DNA of 64,000 nucleotides from Pseudoclavibacter endophyticus (GCF_008831085.1 NZ_WBJY01000002.1:186001-250000); one strand, 5' to 3'; positions 27,445-36,969 are shown, numbered from the stretch's first letter. Numbers and translations are program-made. Notes: generated by a model from the letters alone, not told the origin.

Positions 27445-27888
27445 CTAGGCCGAGCAGAAGCTCGGGAGCAGGTCTGCGGGTGAGCCGGCCGGGCACGGAT
27501 CGAAGGTGAAGACCACGAGCAGGCCGAGCACGATGAGGACGACGCACACGAGGTAGAGCAGGATCTCGAGCACGCGCCGAGTGGTGGCCTTTGCGACGTA
27601 GTCGTTCACGATCGTGCGCATGCCGTTGGTGCCGTGGATCAGCGCGAGCACGAGCATCAGCGCGTCCCACACCTGCCAGAACGGGTTCGACAGCTTGCCC
27701 CCCACGAACGCGAAGTCGATCGCCGAGATGCCGTCGCCGAGCATGAGGTTCACGAAGAGGTGTCCGATGATGAGGATCACGAGCAGCACGCCGCTGACGC
27801 GCATGAAGACCCAGCCGGCCTTCTCGAAGTTCGGCCCGCGACGTGCCGCCGTGGCGGTGCGGGGATATTCGATGTCTTGAATCGTCAT
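27445..27888 (-). CDS. sdhD: Succinate dehydrogenase membrane anchor
   Basis: A 147-residue protein with three membrane helices (about 25-50, 72-95 and 105-130). GHLFVNL and [13 protein letters not shown] contain histidines suited to heme b ligation, as in the SdhCD anchor of mycobacterial Sdh2-type enzymes. The C-terminus ends with an unusual [16 protein letters not shown] tail. It sits 13 nt after sdhC. Confidence 0.92.
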   Translation of the reverse strand: MTIQDIEYPRTATAARRGPNFEKAGWVFMRVSGVLLVILIIGHLFVNLMLGDGISAIDFAFVGGKLSNPFWQVWDALMLVLALIHGTNGMRTIVNDYVAKATTRRVLEILLYLVCVVLIVLGLLVVFTFDPCPAGSPADLLPSFCSA

Positions 27889-27901
27889 TGCTCGCCCCCT
27901 C

Positions 27902-28339
27902 CTAGTGGCTGAACACGTTGATCAGGTGGCGGGGGGTGAAGCCGATCATGCACACGACCCAGAGGGCGATGACGATCCAGAACATGAGCCGGTGGTGCTT
28001 CGTGCCGCCGGGCAGGAAGTCGATGAGGATGATGCGGATGCCGTTGAAGGCGTGGTACAGCACCGCGCCGACGAGGGCGACCTCGCCGACACCCATGATG
28101 GGCGTCTTGTACGCGTGCATGGCCGCGTTGTACGCCTCGGGGCTCACCCGAACCAGGGATGTGTCGAGCACGTGCACGAGCAGGAAGAAGAAGAGAGCGA
28201 TGCCCGTGATGCGATGCAGCACCCACGACCACATGCCCTCGGTGCCGCGGTAGAGCGTGCCACCGACCTTGTTCTTCTTCTTCGCCGGCTTGTCCGGGGC
28301 GCCTGGGGCGCTCGACGGCTCCGCCTGAACTGTAGACAC
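27902..28339 (-). CDS. sdhC: Succinate dehydrogenase cytochrome b subunit
   Basis: The 145-residue subunit has HRITGIALFFFLLVHVLDTSLV, the conserved SdhC signature with heme-ligating histidine, and LYHAFNGIRIILID, followed by a third helix. GTG at 28339 (VSTVQAEPSS) follows GAAGGGGAAG and is preferred over the longer frame. It is the first gene of sdhCDAB and has a recognisable promoter with an internal dyad at 28401-28429. Confidence 0.92.
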   Translation of the reverse strand: MSTVQAEPSSAPGAPDKPAKKKNKVGGTLYRGTEGMWSWVLHRITGIALFFFLLVHVLDTSLVRVSPEAYNAAMHAYKTPIMGVGEVALVGAVLYHAFNGIRIILIDFLPGGTKHHRLMFWIVIALWVVCMIGFTPRHLINVFSH

Positions 28340-28400
28340 GGAACTTCCCCTTCGTCTGTTCGGTGAGACACGACCCACATGCCGGAGCCGGGGCCCGAAG

Positions 28401-28429
28401 TGCTTACCCCGAACGTGTTCGGAGTCACA
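28401..28429 (-). promoter_or_regulatory. sdhC promoter with an internal inverted repeat
   Basis: On the minus strand TGTGAC (28424-28429) and TAAGCA (28401-28406) are 17 nt apart. The spacer holds a perfect dyad CCGAAC-GT-GTTCGG (28409-28422). A regulator bound there would block or reposition RNA polymerase at the sdh operon. The regulator is not identified. Confidence 0.55.
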
Positions 28430-28563
28430 CTCTCAGGGTACTCTCAATCTTCTCCCGCTCGCGCCCTGGTGGGTCCGCCCGCCTCGGGCTGCACCGTGCT
28501 CGCCCGAGCGCTGGCGACGCTCCGTCCGGTGCGCGACGACGCGCAGCACAAGGCGCGATTCGG

Positions 28564-29742
28564 CTACTGCCGGCGCGACAGCGCCGTCGAGAACCGCGAG
28601 GCCGGGCGGCGCGACTCGATCGCTTGGCGCTCGGCGATGACCAGCTCGTAGTGGCCGATGAGCTCGTCGCAGATGCGTTCCCATGAGCGGTCGAGCACGC
28701 GGCGGCGGCCGGCCTCGCCCATGCGCGCACGCAGGTCCGAGTCGGCGACGAGCTCCGAGATCCAGTGACGCAGGTCGGCATCGCCCTCGCTGCGCGGATT
28801 GAAGAGGTAGCCGTCCGTGCCGTGGTCGATGAGGTCGATGGGGCCGCCCGCATACGGCGCGACGACGGGGACGCCGGAGGCGTGTGCCTCTTGGAGGGTC
28901 TGCCCGAAGGTCTCCTCCGTGCCCGTGTGCACGAACACGTCGAAGCTCGCGTAGGCGTGCGCGAGGTCGGCGCCCGAGAGGCGGCCGGCGAAGTGCACCG
29001 GCATGCCCTTGAGCGCCCGCTTCACCGACTCGGTCGAGGGGCCGTCGCCGACCACGACCAGCTGCATGCCCGGGATGTCCCGGAGCGACGCGAGGCGCTC
29101 GGCCTGCTTCTCCGGGGCGAGGCGACCGACGTAGCCGACAATGACGTTCTCGTCGGCGCGCAGCCGCTTGCGGAGGCGCTGCGACGTGCCCGTCAGCTTG
29201 TTGCGCGGGTGGTAGCGCTCGAGATCGACGCCGCGGCCCCAGCGTTCGAGCGGGCCGATGCCGGCGTCTTCGAGGTCGGCGATCGACGCCGACGAGGGGG
29301 CGAGCGTGAGGTCTGCCGAGTTGTGGATGAGCCGGATGACCCACCACGCGAAGTCTTCCATCGCGCGGAGCCGGTTGCGCTTGGTATAGCCGGCGACGTC
29401 GGTCTGGAATACCGCGATCGACGGCACGCGCCGGAGCTTGGCCGCGAAGAGGGCCTGTCCGCCGAGGAGGAACGGGCTCGCGGCGTGCACCACGTCGGGG
29501 GCGAAGTCGTCGATGAGGCGCTGGACCTGGGGCGAGGGGAGACCCACCGGGAACTGCCGGTACGCGAATGCCGGCACCTGGTGCACGCGGAAGCTGCCGT
29601 AGTGCTTCGGCGACCCCGCGGCCGGCGTGATGACGATCGCCTCGTGCCCGCGACGCTCGAGGTGATCGAGCACCTTGCACACGCTGTTGGTGACGCCGTT
29701 GACCGTCGGAAGAAAACTCTCGGTGACAACGGCAACGCGCAT
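28564..29742 (-). CDS. GT4 family glycosyltransferase, probable GDP-mannose mannosyltransferase
   Basis: A 392-residue GT-B enzyme. It opens with MRVAVVTESFLPTVNGVTNSV, and its C-terminal half has GYVGRLAPEKQ and VHTGTEETFGQTLQEAHASGVPVVAPYAGGP, the EX7E donor-binding motif. This profile fits actinobacterial mannosyltransferases of the MgtA/PimB group that build lipoglycans. ATG at 29742 is the natural start. It is divergent from the GDP-mannose synthesis gene manC, which supports mannose as donor. The acceptor is not determined. Confidence 0.85.
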   Translation of the reverse strand: MRVAVVTESFLPTVNGVTNSVCKVLDHLERRGHEAIVITPAAGSPKHYGSFRVHQVPAFAYRQFPVGLPSPQVQRLIDDFAPDVVHAASPFLLGGQALFAAKLRRVPSIAVFQTDVAGYTKRNRLRAMEDFAWWVIRLIHNSADLTLAPSSASIADLEDAGIGPLERWGRGVDLERYHPRNKLTGTSQRLRKRLRADENVIVGYVGRLAPEKQAERLASLRDIPGMQLVVVGDGPSTESVKRALKGMPVHFAGRLSGADLAHAYASFDVFVHTGTEETFGQTLQEAHASGVPVVAPYAGGPIDLIDHGTDGYLFNPRSEGDADLRHWISELVADSDLRARMGEAGRRRVLDRSWERICDELIGHYELVIAERQAIESRRPASRFSTALSRRQ

Positions 29743-29843
29743 GAAGCTCAGTGTATGTGGGCGGTGCGGCCGCGCAATGGACCCTCGGGTGAACGGTCGG
29801 CGACGAATTCGGGGCATTCGCGCGTTCACGTACGCTGTCGCGC

Positions 29844-30989
29844 ATGCACAGCCCCTCCGACCGTTCCCCGGCCGACCGGTTCTACGGCGTGATTCCCGCC
29901 GGTGGCGTGGGTTCCAGGCTCTGGCCGCTCTCACGTGCGTCGTCGCCTAAGTTCCTGCGTGACGTCACCGGCCAGGGAGCGACGCTGCTGCGGGGCACGT
30001 GGGACCGCATCGTGCCGCTCTGCGAGGCGTCGCGGATGCTCGTGGTCACGGGATGCTCGCACGCCGCCGAGGTGCGCCGGCAGCTGCCGGAGCTCGCCGA
30101 CGCCAACGTCGTGCTTGAGCGCGAGGGCCGCGATTCCACGGCGGCCATCGGCCTCGCCGCCGCGATCCTGGTGCGTCGCGATCCCGATGCGATCATCGGC
30201 TCGTTCGCCGCCGACCATCTCATCGGGAACGAGGTGCGATTCCGCGCCGCGGTCCGCGAGGCCATCGCCGCCGCCGACACGGGCCGCATCATCACGCTCG
30301 GCATCCAGCCGTACGAGCCCTCGACGGCGTTCGGGTACATCCGCACCGGCGCGCCGCTCGCCGTCGACGGGGCACCGAGTGCCAGATCGGTCGACGCGTT
30401 CGTCGAGAAGCCGAGCCTGGCCAAGGCCCGCACCTACCTGTCCTCGGGCGAGTACCTCTGGAACGCGGGCATGTTCATCGGGCGGGCCGATGCGCTGCTC
30501 GCCGCGATCGAGGCCAGCACGCCCGATCTCGCCAGCGGCCTCGCCGAGATCGCCGACGCGTGGACGACCCCCGAGCGCGACGCCGTCACCGAGCGCATCT
30601 GGCCGGGGCTGCAGAAGATCGCGATCGACTACAGCGTCGCCGAGCCGCTGGCCGCCGAGGGGCGACTCGCCGTGATCCCCGGTTACTTCCAATGGGATGA
30701 CGTCGGCGACTTCGCATCCGTCTCCCGCCTCGCCCAGGCAGAGCTCGCGCGAAGCGGCAGCGCCAGCGAGATCGCGGTCATGGGCACGGACGAGCGCAAC
30801 GTGGTGGCCGTGGATGCGTCCGGTCTCGTGGTGGCCGAAACTGATCGCGTGATCGCGCTCGCGGGCATCCACGACGCCGTCGTCGTCGACACGCCCGACG
30901 CGCTGCTCGTGACGACGCGAGGAAAGGCGCAGTCGGTCAAGCAGATCGTCGACGCGCTCAAGACGGCGGGGCACTCGGCGACGGTGTAG
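29844..30989 (+). CDS. manC: Mannose-1-phosphate guanylyltransferase
   Basis: The 381-residue nucleotidyltransferase makes GDP-mannose from GTP and mannose-1-phosphate. It has the pyrophosphorylase signature IPAGGVGSRLWPLSR...PKFL, SFAADHLI, FGYIRTGAPL, VDAFVEKPS and YLWNAGMFI, all typical of ManC-type enzymes; it lacks the isomerase domain found in bifunctional versions. A TACGCT -10-like hexamer lies just upstream of the start. It supplies substrate to the divergent glycosyltransferase and to the Ppm1-like enzyme at 13.3 kb. Confidence 0.93.
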   Translation: MHSPSDRSPADRFYGVIPAGGVGSRLWPLSRASSPKFLRDVTGQGATLLRGTWDRIVPLCEASRMLVVTGCSHAAEVRRQLPELADANVVLEREGRDSTAAIGLAAAILVRRDPDAIIGSFAADHLIGNEVRFRAAVREAIAAADTGRIITLGIQPYEPSTAFGYIRTGAPLAVDGAPSARSVDAFVEKPSLAKARTYLSSGEYLWNAGMFIGRADALLAAIEASTPDLASGLAEIADAWTTPERDAVTERIWPGLQKIAIDYSVAEPLAAEGRLAVIPGYFQWDDVGDFASVSRLAQAELARSGSASEIAVMGTDERNVVAVDASGLVVAETDRVIALAGIHDAVVVDTPDALLVTTRGKAQSVKQIVDALKTAGHSATV

Positions 30990-31071
30990 CTGTCGCCGTG
31001 CCGCGTGACGGAGCGACGTCGCTGGCGCGCACTCGGAACGCATCGGAACGCACGAACCGGCGAGGAACTTT

Positions 31072-31087
31072 GCAACAGTCGTGTTGC
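31072..31087. promoter_or_regulatory. Dyads upstream of the nucleoside importer
   Basis: GCAACA-GTCG-TGTTGC is a perfect 6-bp inverted repeat about 110 nt before the lipoprotein start. A second one, ATGAC-TAGT-GTCAT, lies at 31122-31135 and includes a TAGTGT -10-like hexamer. They may be operators for the importer operon; no cognate regulator is recognised. Confidence 0.4.
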
Positions 31088-31196
31088 GAGGTGCACAAAT
31101 GAGCAACCGGCGGGCTCCGAAATGACTAGTGTCATCGCATTCCCAGCGTTCTCGCCGGTGCCGTGCGGCAGGCGAGCCCAACCAGGAGGTTGCCAC

Positions 31197-32315
31197 GTGG
31201 CACGTTCTTTGCTCTCCCGCCCCGCGCTCACGCGCACCGCTGCGATCGGCGCCGTGGGCGTCGTCGCGTTCGCCCTGGCGGCGTGTGGCCAGGCGCCCGA
31301 TGAGGCGCCCGCCGGATCCGAGGGCGCCGCACCGGAAGACAACAGCGACTTCACCGCGTGCATGGTGTCGGACGAGGGCGGCTTCAACGACAAGTCGTTC
31401 AACGAGCTTTCGCACGACGGGCTCGAGCAGGCCGAGGAGGAGCTCGGTGTCAGCACGCTCGAGGCCGAGTCGCAGTCACCCGACGACTACGACTCGAACC
31501 TCACGACCATGGTGCAGCAGGGCTGCAACATCGTCGTGCCGGTGGGCTTCAACCTTGCCGACGCGACGCAGGCGGCGGCCGACGCCAACCCTGAGGTGCA
31601 CTTCGCGATCGTCGACGTCGACTACCTCGAGGGCGACAACCTGCTGCAGCTGAACTACGACACGGCACAGGCGGCGTTCATGGCCGGCTACGCGGCAGCC
31701 GGGTACTCGAAGACCGGCACTGTCGCCACGTACGGCGGCGACAACATCCCGACCGTGACGATCTTCATGGACGGCTTCGCCAGGGGCGTCGAGTACCACA
31801 ACGAGCAGAAGGGTACCGACGTGCAGGTGATCGGGTGGAACCCCGACACCCAGACGGGCGAGTTCGTGGGCAACTTCAGCGACAACGCGCGCGCGAACCA
31901 GATCACGCAGGGCTTCCTCGCGCAGAACGCCGACGTGATCCTCCCCGTCGGCGGGCCCCTGTACCAGGGCGGCGCCGAGGCGATCCTCGACGCCGGGAGC
32001 GATGCCGTGATCCTCGGCGTCGACTCCGACCTGGCGGCCGCCGACGAGCGCTACGCCGACATCGTGCTGGTCTCGATCATGAAGGGGCTCGACGTGACGG
32101 TCTTCGAGGCGATCGAGCAGTCGTTCAACGGCGAGTTCGAGGGCGGCTACTACACGGGCACGCTCGAGAACGAGGGCGTCGGCCTCTCGGGCTTCGGCGC
32201 ATTCGAGGGCGAGCTGCCGGAGGGGATGCTCGAGGAGCTCGACCAGATCAAGGCCGACATCATCGACGGCACGATCACCGGCATCTCGGACGCGTCGCCC
32301 GAGGTGCAGGAGTAG
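31197..32315 (+). CDS. BMP family nucleoside-binding lipoprotein
   Basis: The 372-residue protein has a lipoprotein signal ending at LAACG, then the BMP fold: DEGGFNDKSFNELSHDGLEQA, PVGFNLADATQAAADANPEVHFAIVD, and GTVATYGGDNIPTVTIFMDGFARG. BMP proteins such as PnrA and NupN bind purine or pyrimidine nucleosides. GTG at 31197 follows AGGAGG by 7 nt. It heads an operon with an ATPase and two permeases, separated from them by a stable intercistronic hairpin, and followed by nucleoside catabolic genes, which supports nucleosides as ligand. Confidence 0.92.
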   Translation: MARSLLSRPALTRTAAIGAVGVVAFALAACGQAPDEAPAGSEGAAPEDNSDFTACMVSDEGGFNDKSFNELSHDGLEQAEEELGVSTLEAESQSPDDYDSNLTTMVQQGCNIVVPVGFNLADATQAAADANPEVHFAIVDVDYLEGDNLLQLNYDTAQAAFMAGYAAAGYSKTGTVATYGGDNIPTVTIFMDGFARGVEYHNEQKGTDVQVIGWNPDTQTGEFVGNFSDNARANQITQGFLAQNADVILPVGGPLYQGGAEAILDAGSDAVILGVDSDLAAADERYADIVLVSIMKGLDVTVFEAIEQSFNGEFEGGYYTGTLENEGVGLSGFGAFEGELPEGMLEELDQIKADIIDGTITGISDASPEVQE

Positions 32316-32330
32316 GGGCCTTCCCCGTAC

Positions 32331-32380
32331 CGTGAGCCTGCCGGAGGGATCGGTAGCCCGATCCCCACGGCAGGCTCACG
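32331..32380 (+). terminator. Nested intercistronic hairpin after the BMP gene
   Basis: A 13-bp outer stem (32331-32343 with 32368-32380) encloses an 8-bp inner stem (32346-32353 with 32358-32365) with loop TAGC. It stands between the binding-protein gene and the ATPase gene, a usual place for a partial terminator or mRNA stabiliser that yields excess binding protein. No T-run follows. Confidence 0.65.
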
Positions 32381-32414
32381 CATCGGTACTCGACCCCGCC
32401 GACACAGGAACACG

Positions 32415-33914
32415 ATGAAACTCGAACTCAAGGGCATCACCAAGCGCTTCGGATCGTTCACGGCCAACGACCGCATCGACCTCGTCGTCGACGACGGTGA
32501 GATCCACGCGCTGCTCGGTGAGAACGGCGCCGGCAAGTCGACCCTCATGAACGTGCTCTACGGGCTGTACCAGGCCGACGAGGGGAGCATCCTGCTCGAC
32601 GGCGTCGAACAGCGCTTCGCCGGACCCGGTGACGCGATGGCCGCCGGCATCGGCATGGTGCACCAGCACTTCATGCTCGTTCCTGTCTTCACGGTCGCCG
32701 AAAACGTCATGCTCGGCCACGAGCCCACTCGTTTCGCCGGCCACCTCGATCTCGACGCCGCGCGCCGCACCGTGCGCGAGATCTCCGAGCGGTTCGGCTT
32801 CAACATCGACCCTGATGCGCTCATCGAGCACCTGCCGGTCGGCGCGCAGCAGCGCGTCGAGATCATCAAGGCGCTCGCGCGCGACGCCAGAGTGCTCGTG
32901 CTCGACGAGCCCACCGCCGTGCTGACGCCGCAAGAGACCGACGAGCTCATGGCGATCATGGAGCAGCTGCGCGATGCCGGCACCTCGATCGTCTTCATCA
33001 GCCACAAGCTGCGCGAAGTCCGCCGCGTCGCCGACCGCATCACCGTCATCCGCCGCGGCAAGGTCGTCGGGACGGCCGAGCCGACCGAGTCGAACGAGGC
33101 GCTCGCCGCCAAGATGGTCGGGCGGTCGGTCGACCTGTCGGTCGACAAGCAGCCGCCGACACTCGGCGAGTCGACGTTCGTCGTATCGAACCTCACGGTG
33201 TTCGACGAGGCCGGGAACAAGCAGGTCGACGACCTCAGCTTCGACGTGCGGCAGGGCGAGATCCTGGTGATCGCGGGCGTGCAGGGCAACGGCCAGACCG
33301 AGCTGACCGAGGCGATCCTCGGCATCAGCAAGCGGGCGCTCGGCTCGGTCACGCTCGACGGTCGCGAGCTCATCGGCACATCCGTCAAGCGCACCCTCGA
33401 CGCCGGCCTCGGCTTCGTGCCCGAGGACCGCACGGTCGACGGCATCGTCGGCGAGTTCACGATCGCCGAGAACCTGGTGCTCGACCGGGTCGATCGCGCC
33501 CCGTTCAGTGTCGGCGGCGTGGTGAAGCTCGGCGAGATCAACGCGTTCGCCGAGCGAAGCATCGAGGAGTTCGACGTGCGCACGCCGTCGATCGACACCG
33601 CGGCCGGCCGCCTCTCTGGCGGGAACCAGCAGAAGGTCGTGCTCGCACGCGAGCTCGGGCGCGACCTGCGCATGTTCATCGCCTCGCAGCCGACGCGCGG
33701 ACTCGACGTCGGGTCGATCGAGTTCGTGCACGAGCGCATCGTGCAGGTGCGCGACGCGGGGATCCCCGTCATCATCGTCTCCACCGAGCTCGACGAGGCC
33801 GTGCAGCTCGCCGACCGAATCATGGTCATGTATCAGGGCCGCAGCGTCGGCATCGTCGAACCAACGACGTCGAGAGAGGTACTCGGAAAGATGATGGCGG
33901 GAATCGAGGCATGA
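32415..33914 (+). CDS. Nucleoside ABC transporter, two-domain ATPase
   Basis: A 499-residue protein with two ATPase domains in the RbsA/NupO style. The first has Walker A GENGAGKST, Q-loop GMVHQHFMLVPVFTVAENV, and VLVLDEPTAVLTPQE. The second has a degenerate P-loop GVQGNGQTE but the signature LSGGNQQKVVLARELG and the GLGFVPEDRTVDGIV segment, as is normal for this family. It drives import together with the two permeases. It overlaps the first permease gene by four bases (ATGA). Confidence 0.94.
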   Translation: MKLELKGITKRFGSFTANDRIDLVVDDGEIHALLGENGAGKSTLMNVLYGLYQADEGSILLDGVEQRFAGPGDAMAAGIGMVHQHFMLVPVFTVAENVMLGHEPTRFAGHLDLDAARRTVREISERFGFNIDPDALIEHLPVGAQQRVEIIKALARDARVLVLDEPTAVLTPQETDELMAIMEQLRDAGTSIVFISHKLREVRRVADRITVIRRGKVVGTAEPTESNEALAAKMVGRSVDLSVDKQPPTLGESTFVVSNLTVFDEAGNKQVDDLSFDVRQGEILVIAGVQGNGQTELTEAILGISKRALGSVTLDGRELIGTSVKRTLDAGLGFVPEDRTVDGIVGEFTIAENLVLDRVDRAPFSVGGVVKLGEINAFAERSIEEFDVRTPSIDTAAGRLSGGNQQKVVLARELGRDLRMFIASQPTRGLDVGSIEFVHERIVQVRDAGIPVIIVSTELDEAVQLADRIMVMYQGRSVGIVEPTTSREVLGKMMAGIEA

Positions 33915-35209
33915 GCGAGCCTGCGCGCGCCACAACGTCGACGGCCGAGCCGACGGAACCGACGGAACGGACGTCCCCGGAGCATCCCTGGCACGAATTC
34001 TGGCGCGACGTGCTCGGAGGGGGAACGCTGCGCTCCTTGCTCGCGATCCTGCTCGCACTGCTCATCGGCTCGCTGCTTGTCGTCGTCACGAGCGAAGACG
34101 TGCAAGAGGCCGCCGGGTACTTCTTCAACCGGCCGAGCGACACGATCTCGGCCGTGTGGCAGGTCATCCGCGGTGCCTACGTGTCGATCTGGGAGGGCGC
34201 GATCTTCAGCCCGGCCACCGGGTTCATGCCGCTCACCCAGACCCTCATGTGGGCGACCCCGCTCATTGCCGGCGGCCTCGGCGTCGCGATCGGCTTCCGG
34301 GCGGGCCTCTTCAACATCGGCGGGCGCGGGCAGATGCTCATCGCGGCCCTGTTCGCCGGGTTCGTGGGGGCGTCGCTGCCGCTCCCGCCGGGCCTGCACC
34401 TCATCGTCGCGGTGCTCGCCGGCATCGGCGGCGGCGCCATCTACGCGGGCATCGCCGGCTGGCTCAAGGCGCAGACGGGCGCGCACGAGGTGATCCTCAC
34501 CATCATGCTCAATTGGGTGGCCTATTACCTCATCACCTACCTGCTGAAGACCCCCGTCTTCCAGGCCGAGGGCGCGGGCGGCAACCCCAAGGCGAAACCG
34601 GTGGCCGAGAGCGCGCACCTGCCGGACCTCATCGGCGCCGTCGACCTCGGGTTCATTCTCGCGATCCTGGCGGCCGTCGCGTTCTGGTTCATCATGGACC
34701 GTACGACGCTCGGCTTCCGCATCCGCGCGGTCGGCATCAACCCGCACGCGGCGCGCACCGCAGGCATCAGCGTCGAGCGCACCACCTTCTGCACGCTCGC
34801 GATCTCGGGCGCGTTCTTCGGCCTGGCGGGCGCGACGCAGGTGCTCGGCCGGGCGACGACGGGCTTCGACCCGAACGTCGACGCGGGCATCGGCTTCGAC
34901 GCGATCACGGTGGCCCTGCTCGGCGCGAACCACCCCGTGGGCGTCGTGCTCGCCGGGCTGCTGTTCGGGATGCTCAAGGCAGGTTCCTTCCCGATGCAGA
35001 TCGTCGAGGGCATTCCGATTGAGATCGTGTCGGTCATTCAGGGACTCATCGTGCTGTTCATCGCGGCGCCGCCCCTGATCCGCGCGATCTTCCGCCTGCC
35101 CGTGCCGACGGGCGTCTCGCTGCTTGACCGCGTTCGCGCGGCCCGCGAGTCGAGAAGGGGCAACGGCCAAGATCACGCGACGGTGTCGAGCACGGAGGGG
35201 TCGAAATGA
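33911..35209 (+). CDS. Nucleoside ABC transporter permease 1
   Basis: The 432-residue membrane protein belongs to the branched-chain/ribose-type permeases (BPD_transp_2), with about ten hydrophobic segments and GLFNIGGRGQMLIAALFAGFVG, the family marker near the first third. A long soluble N-terminus precedes the first helix (about residue 40). It is followed by the second permease with an ATGA overlap (35206), so the two probably form a heterodimeric channel. Confidence 0.92.
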   Translation: MSEPARATTSTAEPTEPTERTSPEHPWHEFWRDVLGGGTLRSLLAILLALLIGSLLVVVTSEDVQEAAGYFFNRPSDTISAVWQVIRGAYVSIWEGAIFSPATGFMPLTQTLMWATPLIAGGLGVAIGFRAGLFNIGGRGQMLIAALFAGFVGASLPLPPGLHLIVAVLAGIGGGAIYAGIAGWLKAQTGAHEVILTIMLNWVAYYLITYLLKTPVFQAEGAGGNPKAKPVAESAHLPDLIGAVDLGFILAILAAVAFWFIMDRTTLGFRIRAVGINPHAARTAGISVERTTFCTLAISGAFFGLAGATQVLGRATTGFDPNVDAGIGFDAITVALLGANHPVGVVLAGLLFGMLKAGSFPMQIVEGIPIEIVSVIQGLIVLFIAAPPLIRAIFRLPVPTGVSLLDRVRAARESRRGNGQDHATVSSTEGSK

Positions 35210-36546
35210 GCGAGCAGTCGCCGCAGCAGCGCGGCCCGGCCGGCGCCGAGACGGCGATCCCGTCGACCGCCCCCGTCGCCCCGGCGCACGCCGAGACCAA
35301 AGCCGAGGTGCGGACGACGCGCAGCTGGAAGGCGCCGGTCGCCTACACGCTGTTCGCGCTCGTCCTGCTGATCCCATTCGGCATGCTCGCCCCCGCCGAC
35401 GCCACGAGCCGCATCGACCTCAACGACCGGCTCGTGCCGTTCGAGCTGCCGCCGGTGCTGTTGCCCACCAGCGGCACCAACACCGTCCTCGGCCTCGTGC
35501 TGCTCGCCATCGCCGGCTTCGCGTACGCCCGCGCGGCTCGCGACCAGAAGACGCCGCTGTGGCTGCTCATCGTGTTCGGCATCCTCTGGGTCGTCGGGCT
35601 CATCGTTTTCATCGGCGCCGACGCCAACGTGCCGCTCACGTGGCTCCTGTCGGGCACGCTCGCGATCTCGACCCCGCTGATCTTCGGCGCCATGGCCGGT
35701 CTCGTGAGCGAGCGGGTCGGTGTCGTGAACATCGCGATCGAGGGCCAGCTGCTCGCGGGCGCCTTCGCGTCGGCGCTCATCGCGACACTCACGGGCAACC
35801 CCGTGCTCGGGCTCCTGGGCGCGATGGCCGCAGGCGTGCTGGTGTCGCTCATCCTCGCCGTGTTCTCGATCAATTACCTCGTCGCGCAGGTCGTCGTCGG
35901 CGTCGTCATCAACATGCTCGTGATCGGGCTCACCGACTTCTTCTACTCCGCGGTCATGGTGCGCGATCCGGGCGCGTTCAATCAGCCGCCGAAGTACGCC
36001 GAGTGGTCCATACCGCTGCTCAGCGACATCCCCGTCATCGGCCCACTGCTGTTCTCGAACACGCTCATCACGTTCCTCATGTTCATCCTCGTACCGCTGC
36101 TGTACTGGGCGGTCTTCCACTCGAAGTGGGGCCTGCGCACGCGGGCCGTCGGCGAGCACCCGAAAGCGGCCGACACGGTCGGCATCAAGGTCAACCGCAC
36201 CCGATTCTGGAACGTGCTGCTCTCGGGCGTCATCGCTGGAGCGGGCGGAAGCTACTACACGCTCGGCGCAGTCGGCGCATTCGGTCAAGAGATCACCTCC
36301 GGCCAGGGGTACATCGCCCTTGCGGCCCTCATCTTCGGCCGGTGGCACCCGATCTCCGCCATGCTCGCGGCGCTGCTGTTCGGGTTCGCCACCAACCTCA
36401 ACTCACTGGTGTCGCAGGTGGGCGCGAACATCCCGACGGAGTTCATGGCGATGGTCCCTTACATCGTCACGATCCTCGCGGTCGCCGGCTTCGTCGGAAA
36501 GTCGCGCGCGCCCGCCGCGAACGGCATCCCGTACGTGAAGGGGTAG
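35206..36546 (+). CDS. Nucleoside ABC transporter permease 2
   Basis: A 446-residue permease related to the first, with GLVSERVGVVNIAIEGQLLAG as its family marker (residues 164-184), about ten hydrophobic helices and an unusually long, Pro/Ala-rich cytoplasmic N-terminus. It completes the importer with the BMP protein and the two-domain ATPase. Cytidine deaminase starts 8 nt after its stop codon, which ties transport to pyrimidine salvage. Confidence 0.92.
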   Translation: MSEQSPQQRGPAGAETAIPSTAPVAPAHAETKAEVRTTRSWKAPVAYTLFALVLLIPFGMLAPADATSRIDLNDRLVPFELPPVLLPTSGTNTVLGLVLLAIAGFAYARAARDQKTPLWLLIVFGILWVVGLIVFIGADANVPLTWLLSGTLAISTPLIFGAMAGLVSERVGVVNIAIEGQLLAGAFASALIATLTGNPVLGLLGAMAAGVLVSLILAVFSINYLVAQVVVGVVINMLVIGLTDFFYSAVMVRDPGAFNQPPKYAEWSIPLLSDIPVIGPLLFSNTLITFLMFILVPLLYWAVFHSKWGLRTRAVGEHPKAADTVGIKVNRTRFWNVLLSGVIAGAGGSYYTLGAVGAFGQEITSGQGYIALAALIFGRWHPISAMLAALLFGFATNLNSLVSQVGANIPTEFMAMVPYIVTILAVAGFVGKSRAPAANGIPYVKG

Positions 36547-36553
36547 GGCTGCC

Positions 36554-36958
36554 ATGGCGGGGATCGACTGGGACGCGCTGCGTGCGGCCGCGCACGACAT
36601 CATGCGGCGCGCCTACGTGCCGTACTCCAACTATCCGGTTGGCGCGGCGGCGCTCGTCGACGACGGCCGCATCGTGACGGGCGCGAACGTCGAGAACGCC
36701 TCGTACGGGGTTGGCCTGTGCGCCGAGTGCGGGCTCGTGTCGCAGCTCGCCGCGACGGGCGGCGGTCGGCTCGTCGCGTTCACGTGCTGCAACGGGGCGC
36801 GCGAGGTGATCATGCCGTGCGGTCGGTGCCGGCAGCTGCTCAACGAGTTCAAGGCGCCGGGCATGGAGATCGAGACGCCGCACGGGATCCAGCCGTTCGA
36901 GCGTGTGCTGCCGCAGGCGTTCGGCCCGGCAGACCTCGACCACTACACGGATCGGTAG
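36554..36958 (+). CDS. cdd: Cytidine deaminase
   Basis: The 134-residue enzyme deaminates cytidine and deoxycytidine to uridine forms. It has the full zinc site: NVENASYGVGLCAECG with the catalytic Glu, and MPCGRCRQLL supplying two cysteine ligands. The length and YVPYSNYPVGAAAL N-terminus are those of the homotetrameric type. It is the last gene of the importer operon; the 111-bp repeat element follows. Confidence 0.96.
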   Translation: MAGIDWDALRAAAHDIMRRAYVPYSNYPVGAAALVDDGRIVTGANVENASYGVGLCAECGLVSQLAATGGGRLVAFTCCNGAREVIMPCGRCRQLLNEFKAPGMEIETPHGIQPFERVLPQAFGPADLDHYTDR

Positions 36959-36969
36959 TCGCGCCGGCG

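Noticed and set aside
28409..28422. LexA (SOS) box in the sdhC promoter
   Set aside because: The GAAC and GTTC halves are separated by 2 nt, not 4, so it does not fit the LexA consensus.
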